Shown here in pieces: positions 48,135-60,890 of a stretch of 64,000 bases of DNA. The translations under genes and the position numbers were made by a program. Numbering within the stretch: the stretch's first letter is position 1; each line of letters begins with the position of its first letter. The notes beneath the pieces were generated by a model that searched no databases, was not told where the DNA came from, and was given only the letters and a program-made list of their open reading frames with translations. Origin of the DNA: Dipteronia dyeriana (taxonomy: Eukaryota > Streptophyta > Magnoliopsida > Sapindales > Sapindaceae); contig CM065296.1 of the NCBI GenBank assembly GCA_032871835.1, positions 56,449,288 through 56,513,287 of the forward strand, given 5' to 3'.

Positions 48135-50762
48135 TGTTAGAATTTGGTTTGTGTCGGTATTTATTCCATATCAAAACAACTTTTCGTTTGTATTGATTAG
48201 TTGTCTTAATATTGATGATGATTCAAGCTTCAAAGAATATATGACAACTTATCAAGCAAGTAAAAGTCTTCAAAGAGAAATGTGCTCCATTGTTCTACAA
48301 AGGTATATTCAAAGACCTCATTTCTCTTACAAGGCTTAGGCACACACACATACATTGCATCTATATATGTCCCTGCATCATTGTGCTCATTTTGTATAAC
48401 ATATTCACACACTTGATATTGAATGCTCATGTATTGGTGTTAAATTGACTAGGAAAAATGCATGTATGTGGACTATGTCTATGAAATAAGCATTCTTGTG
48501 TGATATGTGTTTGTATATGTATATGTTTGTATAACTTAGACTCTGGACTTGAATTTGGTATTATATTGTTCCTTATTAAGTTTCGGTCAATTTGGTTACT
48601 CATACATTTGATTTCAAGTTCTGAGTCAAGAGTTCCGAAACTTTACGATCATTGTTCATACACTATCTTTGTCTTCGTATGTCAGATCAAATTCAAAATT
48701 TTTGGTCTAAGTTTTGTAGATTTCCATTTGGGTGAGAGAGTCCTGGTTCATAATCCGTAAACGAATTGTAATTCAGATTTTGGAGGACAGTGAACGTTTG
48801 AAGGACGTGAGAGGAGCACAAGGGAGTGGAGTGATGGCCAAAGGCCATGAAGACAAAACTTCCCGAGATGGCGAGTGGCCATCTTGGGTAAGATGCCTTG
48901 CTACCCCCAAGATGCACACACGCCATCTCAAGAAGGCAGTAGGAAAAGGGTTATTTTTGTCATTTCTCTAATTTGTTTCCCTCTCCTTTAAATATCTCTT
49001 CCCTCTCACACTTTCATTTGAAGAAGTTAGTGTGCAGAAAATTTTCTCTCAATTTTTCTCACCTTCCAAACACTATATCTTTTTTGTTTGTGCCCCGTTT
49101 TGAGTGATTCAAATTGGAGAGTGTTCTCCTTTCAACTCTTCATCTATTTCAAGAAGGTTTGAGGAGTTTTGAATGCTGCTTTTGGTTGTTCTACACATAA
49201 AAATTGTACTGCACATTATAACTTAAGGTAATGAATTTCTTCTTGAGTTTTTGCTTATAAATGTGTTCAATTACCTTGGGCTTTCTTCTTCAATATATGT
49301 ATGTGTTTTGTATATAGTTTAATTAGAGTTTTAGACACTTTTAAAGTTAAGAGAAAATTGATTGGAATCTCACATGTTGAGTTATGTTTTTGATTTTGCC
49401 GATGTTTTCACATGTTTGAGATTGTATTGTGCTAGCTTATATCTAGGGCTATTTTGTGAACTTTGATTGATTGATTTTGTGAACTATTGATGTCAGAGAG
49501 CTATTTTGATTTTAATTGAATACATTGATTGAAATATGCTCTAGGATTTTAAATGAAAACTTAATTGACTTTTTCACATTTTTCTAGCATATTTTTTATG
49601 TATGTGACTAAAACTTGAATATGTGCTAAGTGTTCATGATTTGATTCAAGTTTTAGTTCCATGAATAATTCTAGAGATTAAATGTGCTTTTAGCGTTTTC
49701 ACAGGTTCTAGAAATATCATTCACGCTTAGTAACTAGACTACATTTGTCTATGATCTTTCATGCATATGTCTAGTTCCCACAAGATATGTTTGACCATTA
49801 TATTCTATGTTGAGTGCTTGTTTGTATTTATTCGTTCATTGATCACATAGTAAGTCTCTGTAAAGGGGACGAAGTCATGGTTAGAACATGTGGTCTGGAT
49901 TGCCAATCAAGGAGTCCTGGTTAGGACATAAGGACTAGATAATCATGCATGGGAGACTTTCCAGAGGCATGGGTGCCTTGGATAGAAAGTAGACTTTCAT
50001 TGGTAGACTCAGGATTTTAAGATACGATGGAGTCCATGGACAGAGATGAGTCATTTGTTGATCATTCTAGCTGAATTTCCAACTTCTTAACGGTGTTGGT
50101 TAGAGTGGACTCCTATAGAAAGTGAGTCATTTGTTAATTTTTGAGGAATTTCAATCTACCAATAGGGATTGGGTAGATCTAGAGTCCAATAGAAAGTGTG
50201 TCATGTGTTGGTCACTTTTAAGGAATTTCCCATCTACTTTCTAATAAAAGTACCCGGTGGTTGTATTCAACCTGTGGATGTTTCCTCTATGGCGATTTTA
50301 CCATGTAAAAACATGATGTGTCAATTCTTCTATCCCTCTCATAAATTTGTATGTGTATGTTTGTATATGGTTCTACAAGTTTCATTGTTAGATATCTTGA
50401 AACACAAGATGTTCAATTGATCAAAATTGTAAATGTCTTTGAACATTTATATTTGAATGTATTTGTGAATAATAATCTTGTTTTTTTTAATACTTGTATA
50501 TATGTTGAATGAGCTTGAAAAGACAAGTATAGTTTGTTTTAGTTAAATTAGTTAATCTCTTCGTTAACGTCATGGAGTTTGTTTAGCAATACTTGATTAA
50601 ATAATACATATTGTGTTCTTATTATCTTTAGTATTGTTATCCAAGCTAGCTAGAGGGACAAATGAAAGTTTGTTTTCAAGGGATTGTAAAAGGCATACAA
50701 ACTTCTTCACCCCATCCCTCTAGGTTAGCTTAAGGCAATTTAATTGTACTTGTGCAATTTCA
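48135..50762 (+). mobile_element. R3 3' LTR
   Basis: 2628 bp, TGTTAGAATTTGG to TGTGCAATTTCA. Colinear with the 5' LTR but with many substitutions and small indels, so the insertion is old. The three-unit repeat recurs at about 50025-50245, and TTTAAATAT at about 48987. ORFs inside are chance. Confidence 0.9.
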
Positions 50763-50782
50763 TAAACCCATGAGAGATTCAC
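50763..50782 (+). mobile_element. R4 G2 LTR remnant between two insertions
   Basis: Only 20 bp (TAAACCCATGAGAGATTCAC) separate the R3 end from the R1-H start. By position it belongs to the interrupted G2 LTR; its first bases repeat the sequence left of R3, as a target duplication would. Confidence 0.55.
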
Positions 50783-53075
50783 TACTGGGATTATGCTCGA
50801 TAGTAAGAGTATAATAATCTATTTAACAATCTTTTCATATTAATAAAAGTGATTTCTAGTTTAACAAATCTTATAGCATTTATAGTGTAATTATTGTAAT
50901 TGTCAAAAGTAAATAATCATAAGGTCATAAGACTATGAGAAAAGAAGAATTATTCATACATCTGGATATGTATGAGGTAGACACAATTCTTTAGCTAGTC
51001 TTGAATAATATCCACAAATTAAGATAAAGGTTGGGTACCTTTATCTTGTCAGAGTAGTAGATTCTTTTACTATCATTTGAGTGGGATCAAATGTGTTGTG
51101 ATGAGTCTAAAATCATCAAAGTGTGGTGTCTTTGGGCAAAAGAATCTAGTGCTCTGGGTGCATTGAAAAGGACTAAAGTGAAATAATTTATCCAGAACCG
51201 TTAATGGATAAAAGTTTTCACTTGAAGACAATCAGAGAGTTTTTCTCAACCCTTAGATAAATGATGTACTTATGGTCGCAAGTGTTATCTTTTGATCTAT
51301 CAATGAGCACGATTATATAGCATAGTCTATCCTCGATAGTTTGGTGGTATTCATTTGTTAATCGATAGAGGACTTCATTTATAGAAATGGACATCATGGT
51401 TCCAGTTATTAAATGAGAGTAGAATATCATCATACGGATGTTTTGAGGTATTGGATATTAAATCTTAACGTTAAGTTTTCAAAAATGTCTATTAAAATAA
51501 GGCTTCTGGACAAGTCAAAATATCCAAGTTCAAAATACGGTCATATGAGTAAATATGGTAACTTGGAGAGCTATATGCGGTCTATGAGCACTTGGCGAAT
51601 ACTGCCATTCTTCACGAGGATACACTATCTCCATCAAGATTGTCTAGGGTATGAATGAGAAATATTTACTTATTCTATCTTTATTTAAGAGTTCAATATT
51701 AGTTCTTTAGTAGAATGAACTAAAATTAATAGATCGGACCTGAGTGAATCATTTTTTTATTGTGATTAGGTTATGTCGATTGGAGCTTAAATTTATATAG
51801 CTCGCTAAGATCCCCAATCCACACGAACTTGCATTGATCACTTGGTATATTCTACTGGACCAATTTAAGGGTCCATTTAGAATTGTATTGAGTCATGTGG
51901 ACTTGTTTCTTTTTGTAAGAATGGGTTTAGTTCACATATGGACTTTTTATTAAGGTCCAATGGATATAATTAAATAAGAAAAATAATATATATGCCCATG
52001 TGTGGTCTTGGGCGACAAGGCTAAATATTTTAGCTTAATTATATTGTTTTTTCATTTTAATATTTAATGAAATAGAAATTAATTAATTTATTATTTAATT
52101 AAAAGTTAAAATCTTTTTCTTAACAGGAGAAGGTCTCCTAATATTATACTATTGTTGGTAGTATAATTAATATTAAAGACTATATTTGATAAGTAGATAA
52201 ACAAAAAGAATTATTTATCTAGTTAAATTAGGAAGTCTTTAATATGGTCACAAATACATTAATGAGTTGGATTAGGGGTCTTGGTGTAGAGTAGAGTTCT
52301 TCTTTGAAAAAGAATTCTTGGTAACCAAGTAAATCCACCAATTGAAAGGATTCTTGTACACCAAGTAAATCCTCTTTAGGAAAGGATTTGAAAACCTATA
52401 TTTAACTTTTGTTGAAATTCGGCCAACCCTAGTATTTCTAAAAGTGACAAATTTCGGCTAAGCTAGAATTAACAAGAGTAAAATTCGGCCAAGGTATTTT
52501 TCTTGGAAAAAATTTCGGGCAAAGGGGAATTTTGAGTGGAGAGAATCCGGTCTTGCTCTAAATAAATTCTTCCAGCTCTAAATAAGTTCTTCCAACTCTA
52601 AAGATTGGTGTGTGAAAATTCGGCAAAGAGGAAAAGAAAGGAAGAACTTTTTGTATTCGATAGTGCACTAGTAGCCTTTACATTAAAAGGTTTTGTGTAC
52701 AACATCGAATCGGGTTCATGCGAGTTTCAATCAAGTAGATTGATAATTCACAAGTGACCGGACGTTCTTGGATTTTCTCTTGAAGGATTATTGTGACTAG
52801 CAAAGAAGAAGATTTCGTTTGCTTCCATCCTCTGGTATACAATATAAAGAAAGGGAGCACACACTCCTAGGTGATTCACGTTCGTGATTGGATTAGAAGA
52901 TCTTACTGATTCACTTCGATGCTAGCTCAGTCGTCACAAGTAAAAGGTACAATACTTTTATTATACGACGATTAATCTAGGGCTAAGGTTCTTTCTTTTA
53001 AAGGGAAAATTTTAAAATATATCAAACCCAAATTTTTCACGTTTCCGCCGCTTTTCGAATCGATTTTTCCCTACA
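50783..53075 (+). mobile_element. R1-H 5' LTR
   Basis: 2293 bp, start TACTGGGATTATGC (mutated from TGTTGGGATTATGC), end TTTTTCCCTACA, followed by a primer site. Short LTR subtype (no 218-bp block). ORFs at 51218-51433 and 51413-51658 recur in other LTR copies only as shared LTR sequence. Confidence 0.9.
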
Positions 53076-53076
53076 A

Positions 53077-53092
53077 TTGGTATTAGAGCCTG
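53077..53092 (+). other. R1-H primer binding site
   Basis: TTGGTATTAGAGCCTG one base after the LTR end; one change (C to T) from the TTGGTATCAGAGCCTG consensus of the family. Confidence 0.88.
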
Positions 53093-54470
53093 GTTGTACC
53101 CTTGATTAATTGAGGTATGTGTACGTGAATCTTTTAATTTTTATTGTATATATTCACGTTTTAGAAAGAGATGACACTCTAGTTATTCGCATATATATTT
53201 ACATTGGAATGTATGGATATTTATATGTTTTTATGTGGTTTGTTATTGCTCAATTTTGGTCATAGAATTTTAATGTATTCTTGTTTTGGGATTGTAACAA
53301 GAAGGGTGGCCTATCATCGGCATAATTTCTTTCTTGGTAGTTGCTAATTTTTTTTATTTTATTATTGTAATAATAAAAAAAAAACTGCACTATATTGTAT
53401 TAAAAGCACTGCAGTATTTTATTATTTAAAATTCTTTTGTAATACATTCAAGTATCGAAGACTTGAAGGTTTGAAGAATTGGAAGCAACCAGAACAAGTT
53501 TGGGACCGTGCGAGCCATGGCAACAAACGTGCATGCGAATGAGCATGCGGCCACAATTGTTGTGGCATGGACTGCGCATGGCAGCCCTATGGAAGCCACA
53601 GGCTATGCATGGCAGCCCTTCATGGGGTTGTGGAGTGCGCATGCCCATGGGAGGGAGCCAAGGGTGCACAAACCCATAGGAGGCAGCCGAGGGAGTCCAG
53701 ACGACGAAGGTCATGTGAAGACTTGTTCACCAAGAAAGGAGTTTTTTGTATTGCAAGACGTATGTAATTTACTTGTTTTTCTAGGAGGGACCAAAATTGT
53801 AGCTATTTATATTTTCGTAAATATTGTAATGTTTGTCAATGTTTGATAACATGTCATATAGAATAGAAGTTTCACTCATATATCTCTTTTGTTATGAACA
53901 TGCATTGAATGATTTAGGTATCTAATTGGCATCTAGATAACTTGGTAAATCATTCTATGGAATTCGATCAAATGCCTTAAACAATTGAGTGGGAGGAAGT
54001 GTTTTGGAACACCTACGGCCTTCAAGTTTAGTTAAGCTTTATGTTTCGTGTAATAACACCCAAAGGGGTATTCATGAATGGAATTTAGCAAGATACTTCC
54101 TTACAAGGATAGACTAGACAATTGGCCCAAATGATATGTACTCCCAAATGAGGGATATTCGTGAGGGAATATATTGAAGGTTGATAACTTGGTAACACAC
54201 TCAATGTGATTTTATTGATATCCTCCCAGGAGTTCTTGTTAATAAAATCGTAAGGCTAAAATTGAAAGCGCTAGTTGTTATGTTAAAATTTAGGTGGGAC
54301 CTAGTCCAACTAGTATATGGTGCAAACTCCCAAAGGAGGCGTGACATTTATGGGTGTTGGATCACCGGTGAATTTTACGATTGAATAATTTTATTTAATT
54401 CAAGATAACTATTCAAAAGTGCTTTGTCATAATTATTTACTTATATAATTTTTGTTATTAAAAAGAAACC
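53093..54470 (+). other. R1-H untranslated leader, no gene
   Basis: Same order as the other leaders: AT-rich start, poly-T/CTGCAG spacer (53349-53420), GC-rich palindromic block (about 53500-53710) and AT-rich end. Overlapping ORFs across the GC-rich block occur in three frames on both strands, a sign of low stop-codon density rather than coding. Confidence 0.75.
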
Positions 54471-55150
54471 ATGACTCTATCCCTAATCAACATCCAAAAA
54501 GATAATACTTTAACCGATGAAAGTTATGTCACATGGAAAAGGAAAATTGGGTTGTTATTGCAAGCTGAAAAACATAAATTCGTTATGTATATTCCTTAAC
54601 CACAAAAAACTAATGAATCTACTCAGGAGCAGAGAGATGAGTATCAGTAGTGGAAGTCTTCAGAAGAGATGGCTAAATGTACTTTACATTATGGCCACCA
54701 TCTCTGATGTGTTGCAATAGCAATATGAAGGAATGGAGACTGCTGTCGATATAATGATGTCTCTAGAAGAGATGTTTGCTATGAAGTTCAAGATGATTAA
54801 GGGAGAGGCAGCGACTGCTTTCATGAATCTTAGGATGAAACCTGGATAGGATATGAAAGATCACTTGATGAAAGTCATAGCCCATCTCAATATTGCTGAA
54901 CTTAATAGTGTTGTGATAGATGGTGGGATGAAAAATTAACATGATTGTCAACCCACTGTCGGATTCCTTTGATTAGTTCAGTTGGACTACACCTTGAACA
55001 ATAAGGAATACACCTTACAAGACTTGATGCAAGAGGTTCAAAGCACCAAAAATATTCTTGTGAAAGGCAAGGGTCAAGAGATTCATGTGGTTGGTAAAGT
55101 AGCTACTATGAAGACCCGTCAGAAGGTCAAGAAACAATAGAAGAAAAAGT
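54471..55150 (+). pseudogene. R1-H copia gag
   Basis: Starts with ATG at 54471 (MTLSLINIQKDNTL), YVTWKRKIGLLLQAEKHKF, then QEQRDEYQ.WKSSEEMAK (about 54630), the core METAVDIMMSLEEMFAM and MIKGEAATAFMNLRMK (about 54730-54840), HLNIAELNSVVIDGGMKN (to 54939), and LDYTLNNKEYTLQDLMQEV (about 54975). Ends in a basic tail near 55140; the CCHC knuckle is not recognisable. Full length for the family but broken by at least five stops or shifts. Copia gag forms the particle and binds element RNA. Confidence 0.8.
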
Positions 55151-58143
55151 ATCTATGGTTTAACTAGAACGGGTTCCGATAAAGGAAAAGACTTAATGAG
55201 AATGAATTCAACTTGTGTTCAGACAATGGAGCATTTGTGTCTACTAGTGTAGTTGGAGATATTAGAGTCAATTTAGATTCTTATAGGCATTTAGATTTGA
55301 TAGACGTTTATTATGTACCTCAATTCAAGAGGAATTTAATTTCAGTTTCTTGTTTAAATAAATTTTGTTATTCGGTTACTTTTAATAAAACTTTTATTAT
55401 CAGTAAGAATGACAAAATTATTTGCAAAGGTACATTGGGAAAAGGTTTATTCTATTAGCATAGAAATATCTCTCACTTGTTAGACACGGAATCAACGAAA
55501 CATACTCATAAAAGAGTAAAATTATCAAAAGATGTAACCTACCTATGGCATTTGCGCCTAGGTCATATTAACCTTGATAGGATCAAAAGATTGGTTAGTG
55601 ATGGACCTTTAAGTGATTTAAAGGTTGATAATCTACCAACTTGTGAATCTTGTCTAGAAGGTAAGATGACCAAAAGGCCTTTCATGACCAAAGGCACAAG
55701 AGCCACTGAATGTTTAGGATTAATACATCCTGATGTGTGTGGACCTATAAGCTAGAGGTGGATATGAGTACTTCATTACTTTCACTGATGATTACTCAAT
55801 ATTTTGCTATGTGTATCTCATGAGACATAAGTCAGATGCTTTTGACATGTTCAAAGCATTTAAAGCTGAAGTGGAAAATCTGCCTGAGAAACACATAAAA
55901 ATCTTGAGGTTTGATCATGGTGGAGAATATCTATCTGGGAAAATTTTATTAATAATGTGATAATTTCTCAGTTTTCTGCACCAGGTACACCAAAAAAAAA
56001 TGGGGTGGCAGAAAGAAGAAATAGAACTCTTTTGAACATGGTTAGGTCTATCTTGAGTTATTCAGCGCTTCCTAATTCTTTTTGGGGATATGCTTTACAA
56101 ACTACCATGTACATTCTAAACGATGTACCATCTAAGTCAGCTCCTAAAACAATGCATGAGTTGTGGACTGGGCGAAAGCCTAGTTTACAACATTTAAGGA
56201 TATTTGGTTGTCCCACGCATGTGATAAAAGGAAAGACAGAAAAGATGGAGTCCCATTCAGAAATATGCATATTTATAGGGTATCCAAAAGGAAAAAAGGA
56301 TATTATTTCTATAGTCCTTCAGATCTTAAAGTATTTGTTTCAACAAATGCTAAATTTCAGGAAGAGGACTGTATGAATAATTTTGTGCCTAAAAGTAGAA
56401 TTGTCCTGAATGTGCTTTAGGAGATACAATTCCATAAGAGGTTTCACAACCTAGCCCAATTGTAAGTTCCATACCAACACAAGATCAACAATCTACCATA
56501 CCTCGTCGTAATGGGAGGGTTAGTAGACAACCCGAGAGATACATCGGTCTAGGAGAATCTATAGTGTATCTCCCAGACAATGATGATCCCGACACGTACA
56601 AGGAAGCAATGGAAGATATTGATTGTCGCCATTGGCAAAAGGCAATGCAATCCGAAATTGAATCTATGTTCAAAAACAAAGTCTATTCTCTTGTGTACTT
56701 AACTAAAGGGATGAAACCTATTTGGTGCAAGTGGGTATATAAGAAGAAGAGATGAATGGATGAAAAGGTGGAAACCTTTAAAGCTAGTTTGGTAGCTAAA
56801 GGTTACACATAGAATGAAGGTATCAATTATGAGGAAACCTTCTCTCCTTTGGCCGTGCTTAAATCCATTAGGATACTCTTATCTATTACGACATTTCTAG
56901 ACCTAGAGGTTTGGCTAATGGACATCAAGACAGTTTTCCTTAATGGAAGTCTTGAGGAAAGCATCTATATGATGCAACCAGAAGGATTCATTGAAAAAGG
57001 CCAGGAGGAAAGGGTATGCTAGTTGCAAAGATCCATATATGGATTGAAGCAAGCATCCAGATCCTGGAACATAAGGTTCGTTCAAGCTGTGAAAAGTTTT
57101 GGATTTATTCAAAACCTTGATGAACCATGTGTATACAAAAGGATTTAAGGTAACTAGTTGGTTTTACTAGTTCTTTACGTTGATGATATACTACTCATCG
57201 GAAACAATGTAGGTTTATTGACATCAGTAAAATAATGGTTGGCAAACAAATTTGATATGAAGGACTTAGGAGAAGCAAGCTATATTCTTGGTATGCAAGT
57301 TATAATGAAAAGAAAGAATAGAACGATTGCATTATCCCAAGCTTCATACATAGATAAAATCTTGTCTAGGTTTTCCATGCAAGATTCCAAGAAAGGTTTG
57401 TTACTTTTCAGACATGAAATCAAACTTTCTAAGGAACAAGTTCCTAATAATGAACATGTAGAGCAATGCATGAGTACCGTTCCGTATCTCATGTATGTAA
57501 TGCTCTACACTAGACAAGATATTTGTTTTCCTATTTGTATATTTAGCAGGTTTCAATCGAAACTTGGTCCTGATTACTAGATGGTAGTCAAGCATATTTT
57601 CAAGTATCTCAGGAGAACGAGAGATTATATGCTTGTATACTCTAGAGGGAATTTAATTATCGTTGGGTATATAGATTCTGATTTCCAATCGGATTTTGAC
57701 TCTAGAAGATTAACATCAGGATCTGTGTTTACACTTGGCGGAGGGCAGTCATATAGAGGAGTATCAAGAAATCTTGTATTGCTGGCTCCACCATGGAAGT
57801 CGAGTATGTTATTGCATGCGAGGCTGCTAAAGAAGCTGTCTTACTCTGCCAATTCTTGATTGACTTGGAAATGGTTCCTGATGTGAGTAAGCAGATAACT
57901 ATCTATTGTGACAATAGTAGAGCAGTGGCTAATTTGAGAGAACCAAGAAGTCATAAGAGAGTAAAACATATTCAAATAAAGTATCACCTTTTAAGGGAAA
58001 TTATGCATAGGGGAGACGCAATGATAACCAAGATCGCGTCAGCGGAAAATCTAGCGGATCCCTTCACAAAGGATCTTCAACAAAAGAGTTTTGATGGGCA
58101 CCTGAAGAATATGAGGATAAGAGATATAACATATTTGCTATAG
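55151..58143 (+). pseudogene. R1-H copia pol, full domain order, broken
   Basis: Protease-side segment (SDNGAFVSTSVVGDIRVNL, 55216; VSCLNKFCYSVTFNK), pre-integrase (YLWHLRLGHINLDRIKRL at 55540; CESCLEGKMTKRPFMTKG), integrase ([45 protein letters not shown] at 55997; [17 protein letters not shown]), linker (EEDCMNNFVPKSRI), RT (WQKAMQSEIESMFKNKV at 56627; YGLKQASRSWNIRF; YVDD at 57176-57187; NKFDMKDLGEASYILGMQV), and RNase H (ITIYCDNSRAVANLREPRSH at about 57895; ADPFTKDL) to TAG at 58141-58143. Catalytic YVDD is kept, but integrase motifs are mutated and more than ten stops or shifts occur. Encodes the enzymes of retrotransposition in live members. Confidence 0.9.
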
Positions 58144-58157
58144 AGCAAGTGGGAGAA
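58144..58157 (+). other. R1-H polypurine tract
   Basis: AGCAAGTGGGAGAA directly between the pol stop and the LTR start TGTTGGG; identical in core to that of A, B and G. Confidence 0.85.
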
Positions 58158-60437
58158 TGTTGGGATTATGCTCGATAGCAAGAGTATAATAATGTATTTA
58201 ACAATCTTTTCATATTAATAAAAATGATTTATAGTTAAACAAATCTTATAGCATTTATAGTTTAATTATCATAATCAAAAGTAAAATAATTGTAAGGTCA
58301 AAAGACTATAAGAAAAAAAGAATTGTTAATACATCTGGATATGTATGAGGTAAACACAATTCTTTAGTTAGTCTTCAATAATATTCATAGCTTAAGATAA
58401 AGGTTGGCCACTTTTATCTTGTCAAAGTTGTATATTTTTTTGCTAGCATTTGAGTGGGATCAAATGTGTTATGATGAGTCTAAAATCATCAAAGTGTGGT
58501 GTCTTTAGGAAAAATAATCTAGTGCTATGAGTTCATTGAATAGGATCACAGGATCACAGTGAAATACTTTATCCAGAACCGTCAATGGATAAAAGTTTTC
58601 ACTTGAAGACAATCGGAGAGTCTATCTCAATCCTGAGATAAATGATGGACTTATGGTTGCAAGTGTTATCATTTGAGCTATCAATGAGTACGATTATATA
58701 GCATAGTCTATCCTCGATAGCTTGGTTATATTCATTTGCTAATCGATAGATGACTTCATTTATAGAATTGGACATCGTGGCTCCATTTATCAAATGAGAG
58801 TAGAATATCATCTTATGGGTGTTTTGAGGTATTATATATTAAATCTTAACATTAAGTTTTCTATAATGTCTATTAAAATACGGCTTCTGGACAAGTCAAA
58901 ATATCCGAGTTTAAAATGTGGTCATATGAGTAAATATGTTAACTTGGAGAGTTATAGACGGTCTATGTGCTCTTGGCGATTACTGATATTCCTCATAAGG
59001 ATATACTATCTCCATCAAGATTGTCTGGGGTATGAATGAGAAATATTAACTTATTCAATATTTATTTAAGAGTTCGATTTTAGTTCTTAAGTGGAATAAC
59101 TAAAATTTATAGATCGGACCTAAGTGAATCATTTGTTGATTGCGATTAGGTTATGTCTATTGGAGCTTAAATTTAGATAGCCGGCCAAGGTCCCAATCTA
59201 TACGAACTTGCATGGATCACTTGATATATTCTACCAGACAAATTTATAGGAGCATTTAGAATTGTATTGAGGCATGTGGACTTGTTTTTTTTTGTAAGAA
59301 TGGTCTAGTTCACATGTGGACTTTTTATTAAGGTCCAATGGATTTAATAAAATAAGAAAATTAAGATATATGCCCATGTGTGGTCTTGGGCGGCAAGGAT
59401 AAATATTTTACCTTAATTATATTGTTTTTTTATTTTATTATTTAATTAAATAGAAATTATTAATTTGCTAATTAATTAATTATTTAATTAAAAGTTAAAA
59501 TCTTTTTCTTAATAGGAGAAGGTCTCCTAATTCATACTATTGTTGGTAGTATAATTAATATTAAAGATTATATTTGATAAGTAGATAAATATAAGGAATT
59601 ATTTTTCTAATCAAATTAGAAAATCTTTAATATGGTCACAAATACACTAATGAGTTGGATTAGGAGCCTTGGTGTAGAGTAGAATTCTTCAATGAAAAGG
59701 GATTCTTGGTTACAAGTAAATCCACCTATTGAAAGGATTCTTGTACACCAAGTAAATCCTCTTTTAGAAAGGATTTGAAAACCCATATATTACACTTGTT
59801 TAAATTCGGCCAACCCTTGTAATTTCTAAGAGTGAAAAATTTCGGCCAAGCTAGAATTAATAAGAGTAAAATTTGGCCAAGGTATTTTTCTTAGAGAAAA
59901 TTTTGGCCAAAGGGGAATTTTGAGTGGAGAGAATCCGGTTCTTTCTCTAGATAAATTCTTTCAACACCAATGACTGGTGTGTGAAAATTCGACAAAGAGA
60001 AAAAGAAAGAAAGAACATTTTGTATTTGATAGTGCACTAGTAGGCTTTACATTAAAAGGTTTTGTGTACAACATCGAATCGGGTTCACGCGAGTTTCAAT
60101 CAAATGGATTGATAATTCATAAGTGATCGGACGTTCTTGGATTTTCTTATGAAGGGTTATTGCGACTAATAAAGAAGAAGATTTTGTTTGTTTCCGTCCT
60201 TAGGTATACAATTTAAAGAAAGGGATCAATTTAAAGAAAGGGATCCCACACTTCTAGGTGATTCATGTTCATGATTGGATTGGAAGATCTTATGAATTCA
60301 ATTCGACGTTAGTTCAATCGTCACAAGTAAAAGGTACGATACTTTTAATATACACCGATTAATCTATGGTTAAGGTTCTTTCTTGTAAAGGGAAAATTTT
60401 ATGCTTCCGCCGCGTTATGAACTGATGTTTCCCGACA
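58158..60437 (+). mobile_element. R1-H 3' LTR
   Basis: 2280 bp, TGTTGGGATTATGC to TTTCCCGACA (the end mutated from CCCTACA). Colinear with the 5' LTR with many differences and a small local duplication at 60223-60243 (ATTTAAAGAAAGGGATC repeated). An old insertion. ORFs 58599-58811 and 58794-59039 are LTR sequence. Confidence 0.9.
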
Positions 60438-60840
60438 TATACAACCAACACTACACATCTAGGCTGGTTACATAAGTTTAATGTTCACTAATGGTTAAGT
60501 TCATCCTAGCCCATTATTTGCCTGTTGACTCCATCAACTCTCTAGTCCACATATCATATAGTCACTCACCTATCATTTCTTAGTTGCATTTTAGTTATTT
60601 ATTATTAGTTTGCATTTAGTATATCTCATCTCAACAATCATATCATTTCATTCTTATTGCATTTTAAGTTTTATTGCTTTTGTTAATCACTAGAGTGTCA
60701 ATTTAATCATAGCTTATGTCGATCACTATGGATGATACCCTAGCTTGCCATATATACTCATTTCAGACAGTATAGGTGATAATTGAGGTTTATAAATTTT
60801 GTTTGATGAGTGTTTTCGAACGATGAAACCCGCACCGTCA
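60438..60840 (+). mobile_element. R4 G2 5' LTR, last segment
   Basis: Non-coding, ending GCACCGTCA three bases before the primer site. It contains TTAGTTTGCATTTAG and TCGATCACTATGG stretches. With 39064-40254 and 50763-50782 it makes one LTR split by two insertions. Confidence 0.7.
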
Positions 60841-60843
60841 AAA

Positions 60844-60861
60844 TGGCACCGTTGTCTAGGA
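60844..60861 (+). other. R4 G2 primer binding site
   Basis: TGGCACCGTTGTCTAGGA differs at three or four positions from TGGCGCCGTTGCCGGGGA, the primer site of Athila/Tat gypsy elements. It sets the end of the LTR and the gypsy class. Confidence 0.8.
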
Positions 60862-60890
60862 TTGGCTTACATTGCTAGTCTTAGGTTCAT

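Larger units (their letters stand above)
40255..50762 (+). mobile_element. R3, Sirevirus-like LTR retrotransposon without pol (complete ends)
   Basis: A 10.5-kb element with both LTRs (40255-42958 and 48135-50762), a tRNA-Met type primer site, a gag with knuckle, a 1.6-kb non-coding stretch, an envelope-like ORF and a polypurine tract. Flanks are gAAAC (40250-40254) and tAAAC (50763-50767), consistent with a 5-bp target duplication with one mismatch. I find no integrase, RT or RNase H motif between gag and the envelope-like ORF. That makes it a large non-autonomous derivative that would need enzymes from another element. It sits in the G2 5' LTR. Confidence 0.85.
50783..60437 (+). mobile_element. 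R1-H, structurally complete copia retrotransposon
   Basis: About 9.66 kb with two LTRs, primer site, leader, gag, pol and polypurine tract in order: the only R1 copy here with everything present. Coding regions are full of stops. It lies in the G2 5' LTR, 20 bp from R3. Flanks are TTCAC (50778-50782) and TATAC (60438-60442), sharing only three of five bases, so the target duplication is uncertain. Confidence 0.9.

Noticed and set aside
50778..60442. Target-site duplication for R1-H.
   Set aside because: TTCAC and TATAC share only three of five bases; not claimed.
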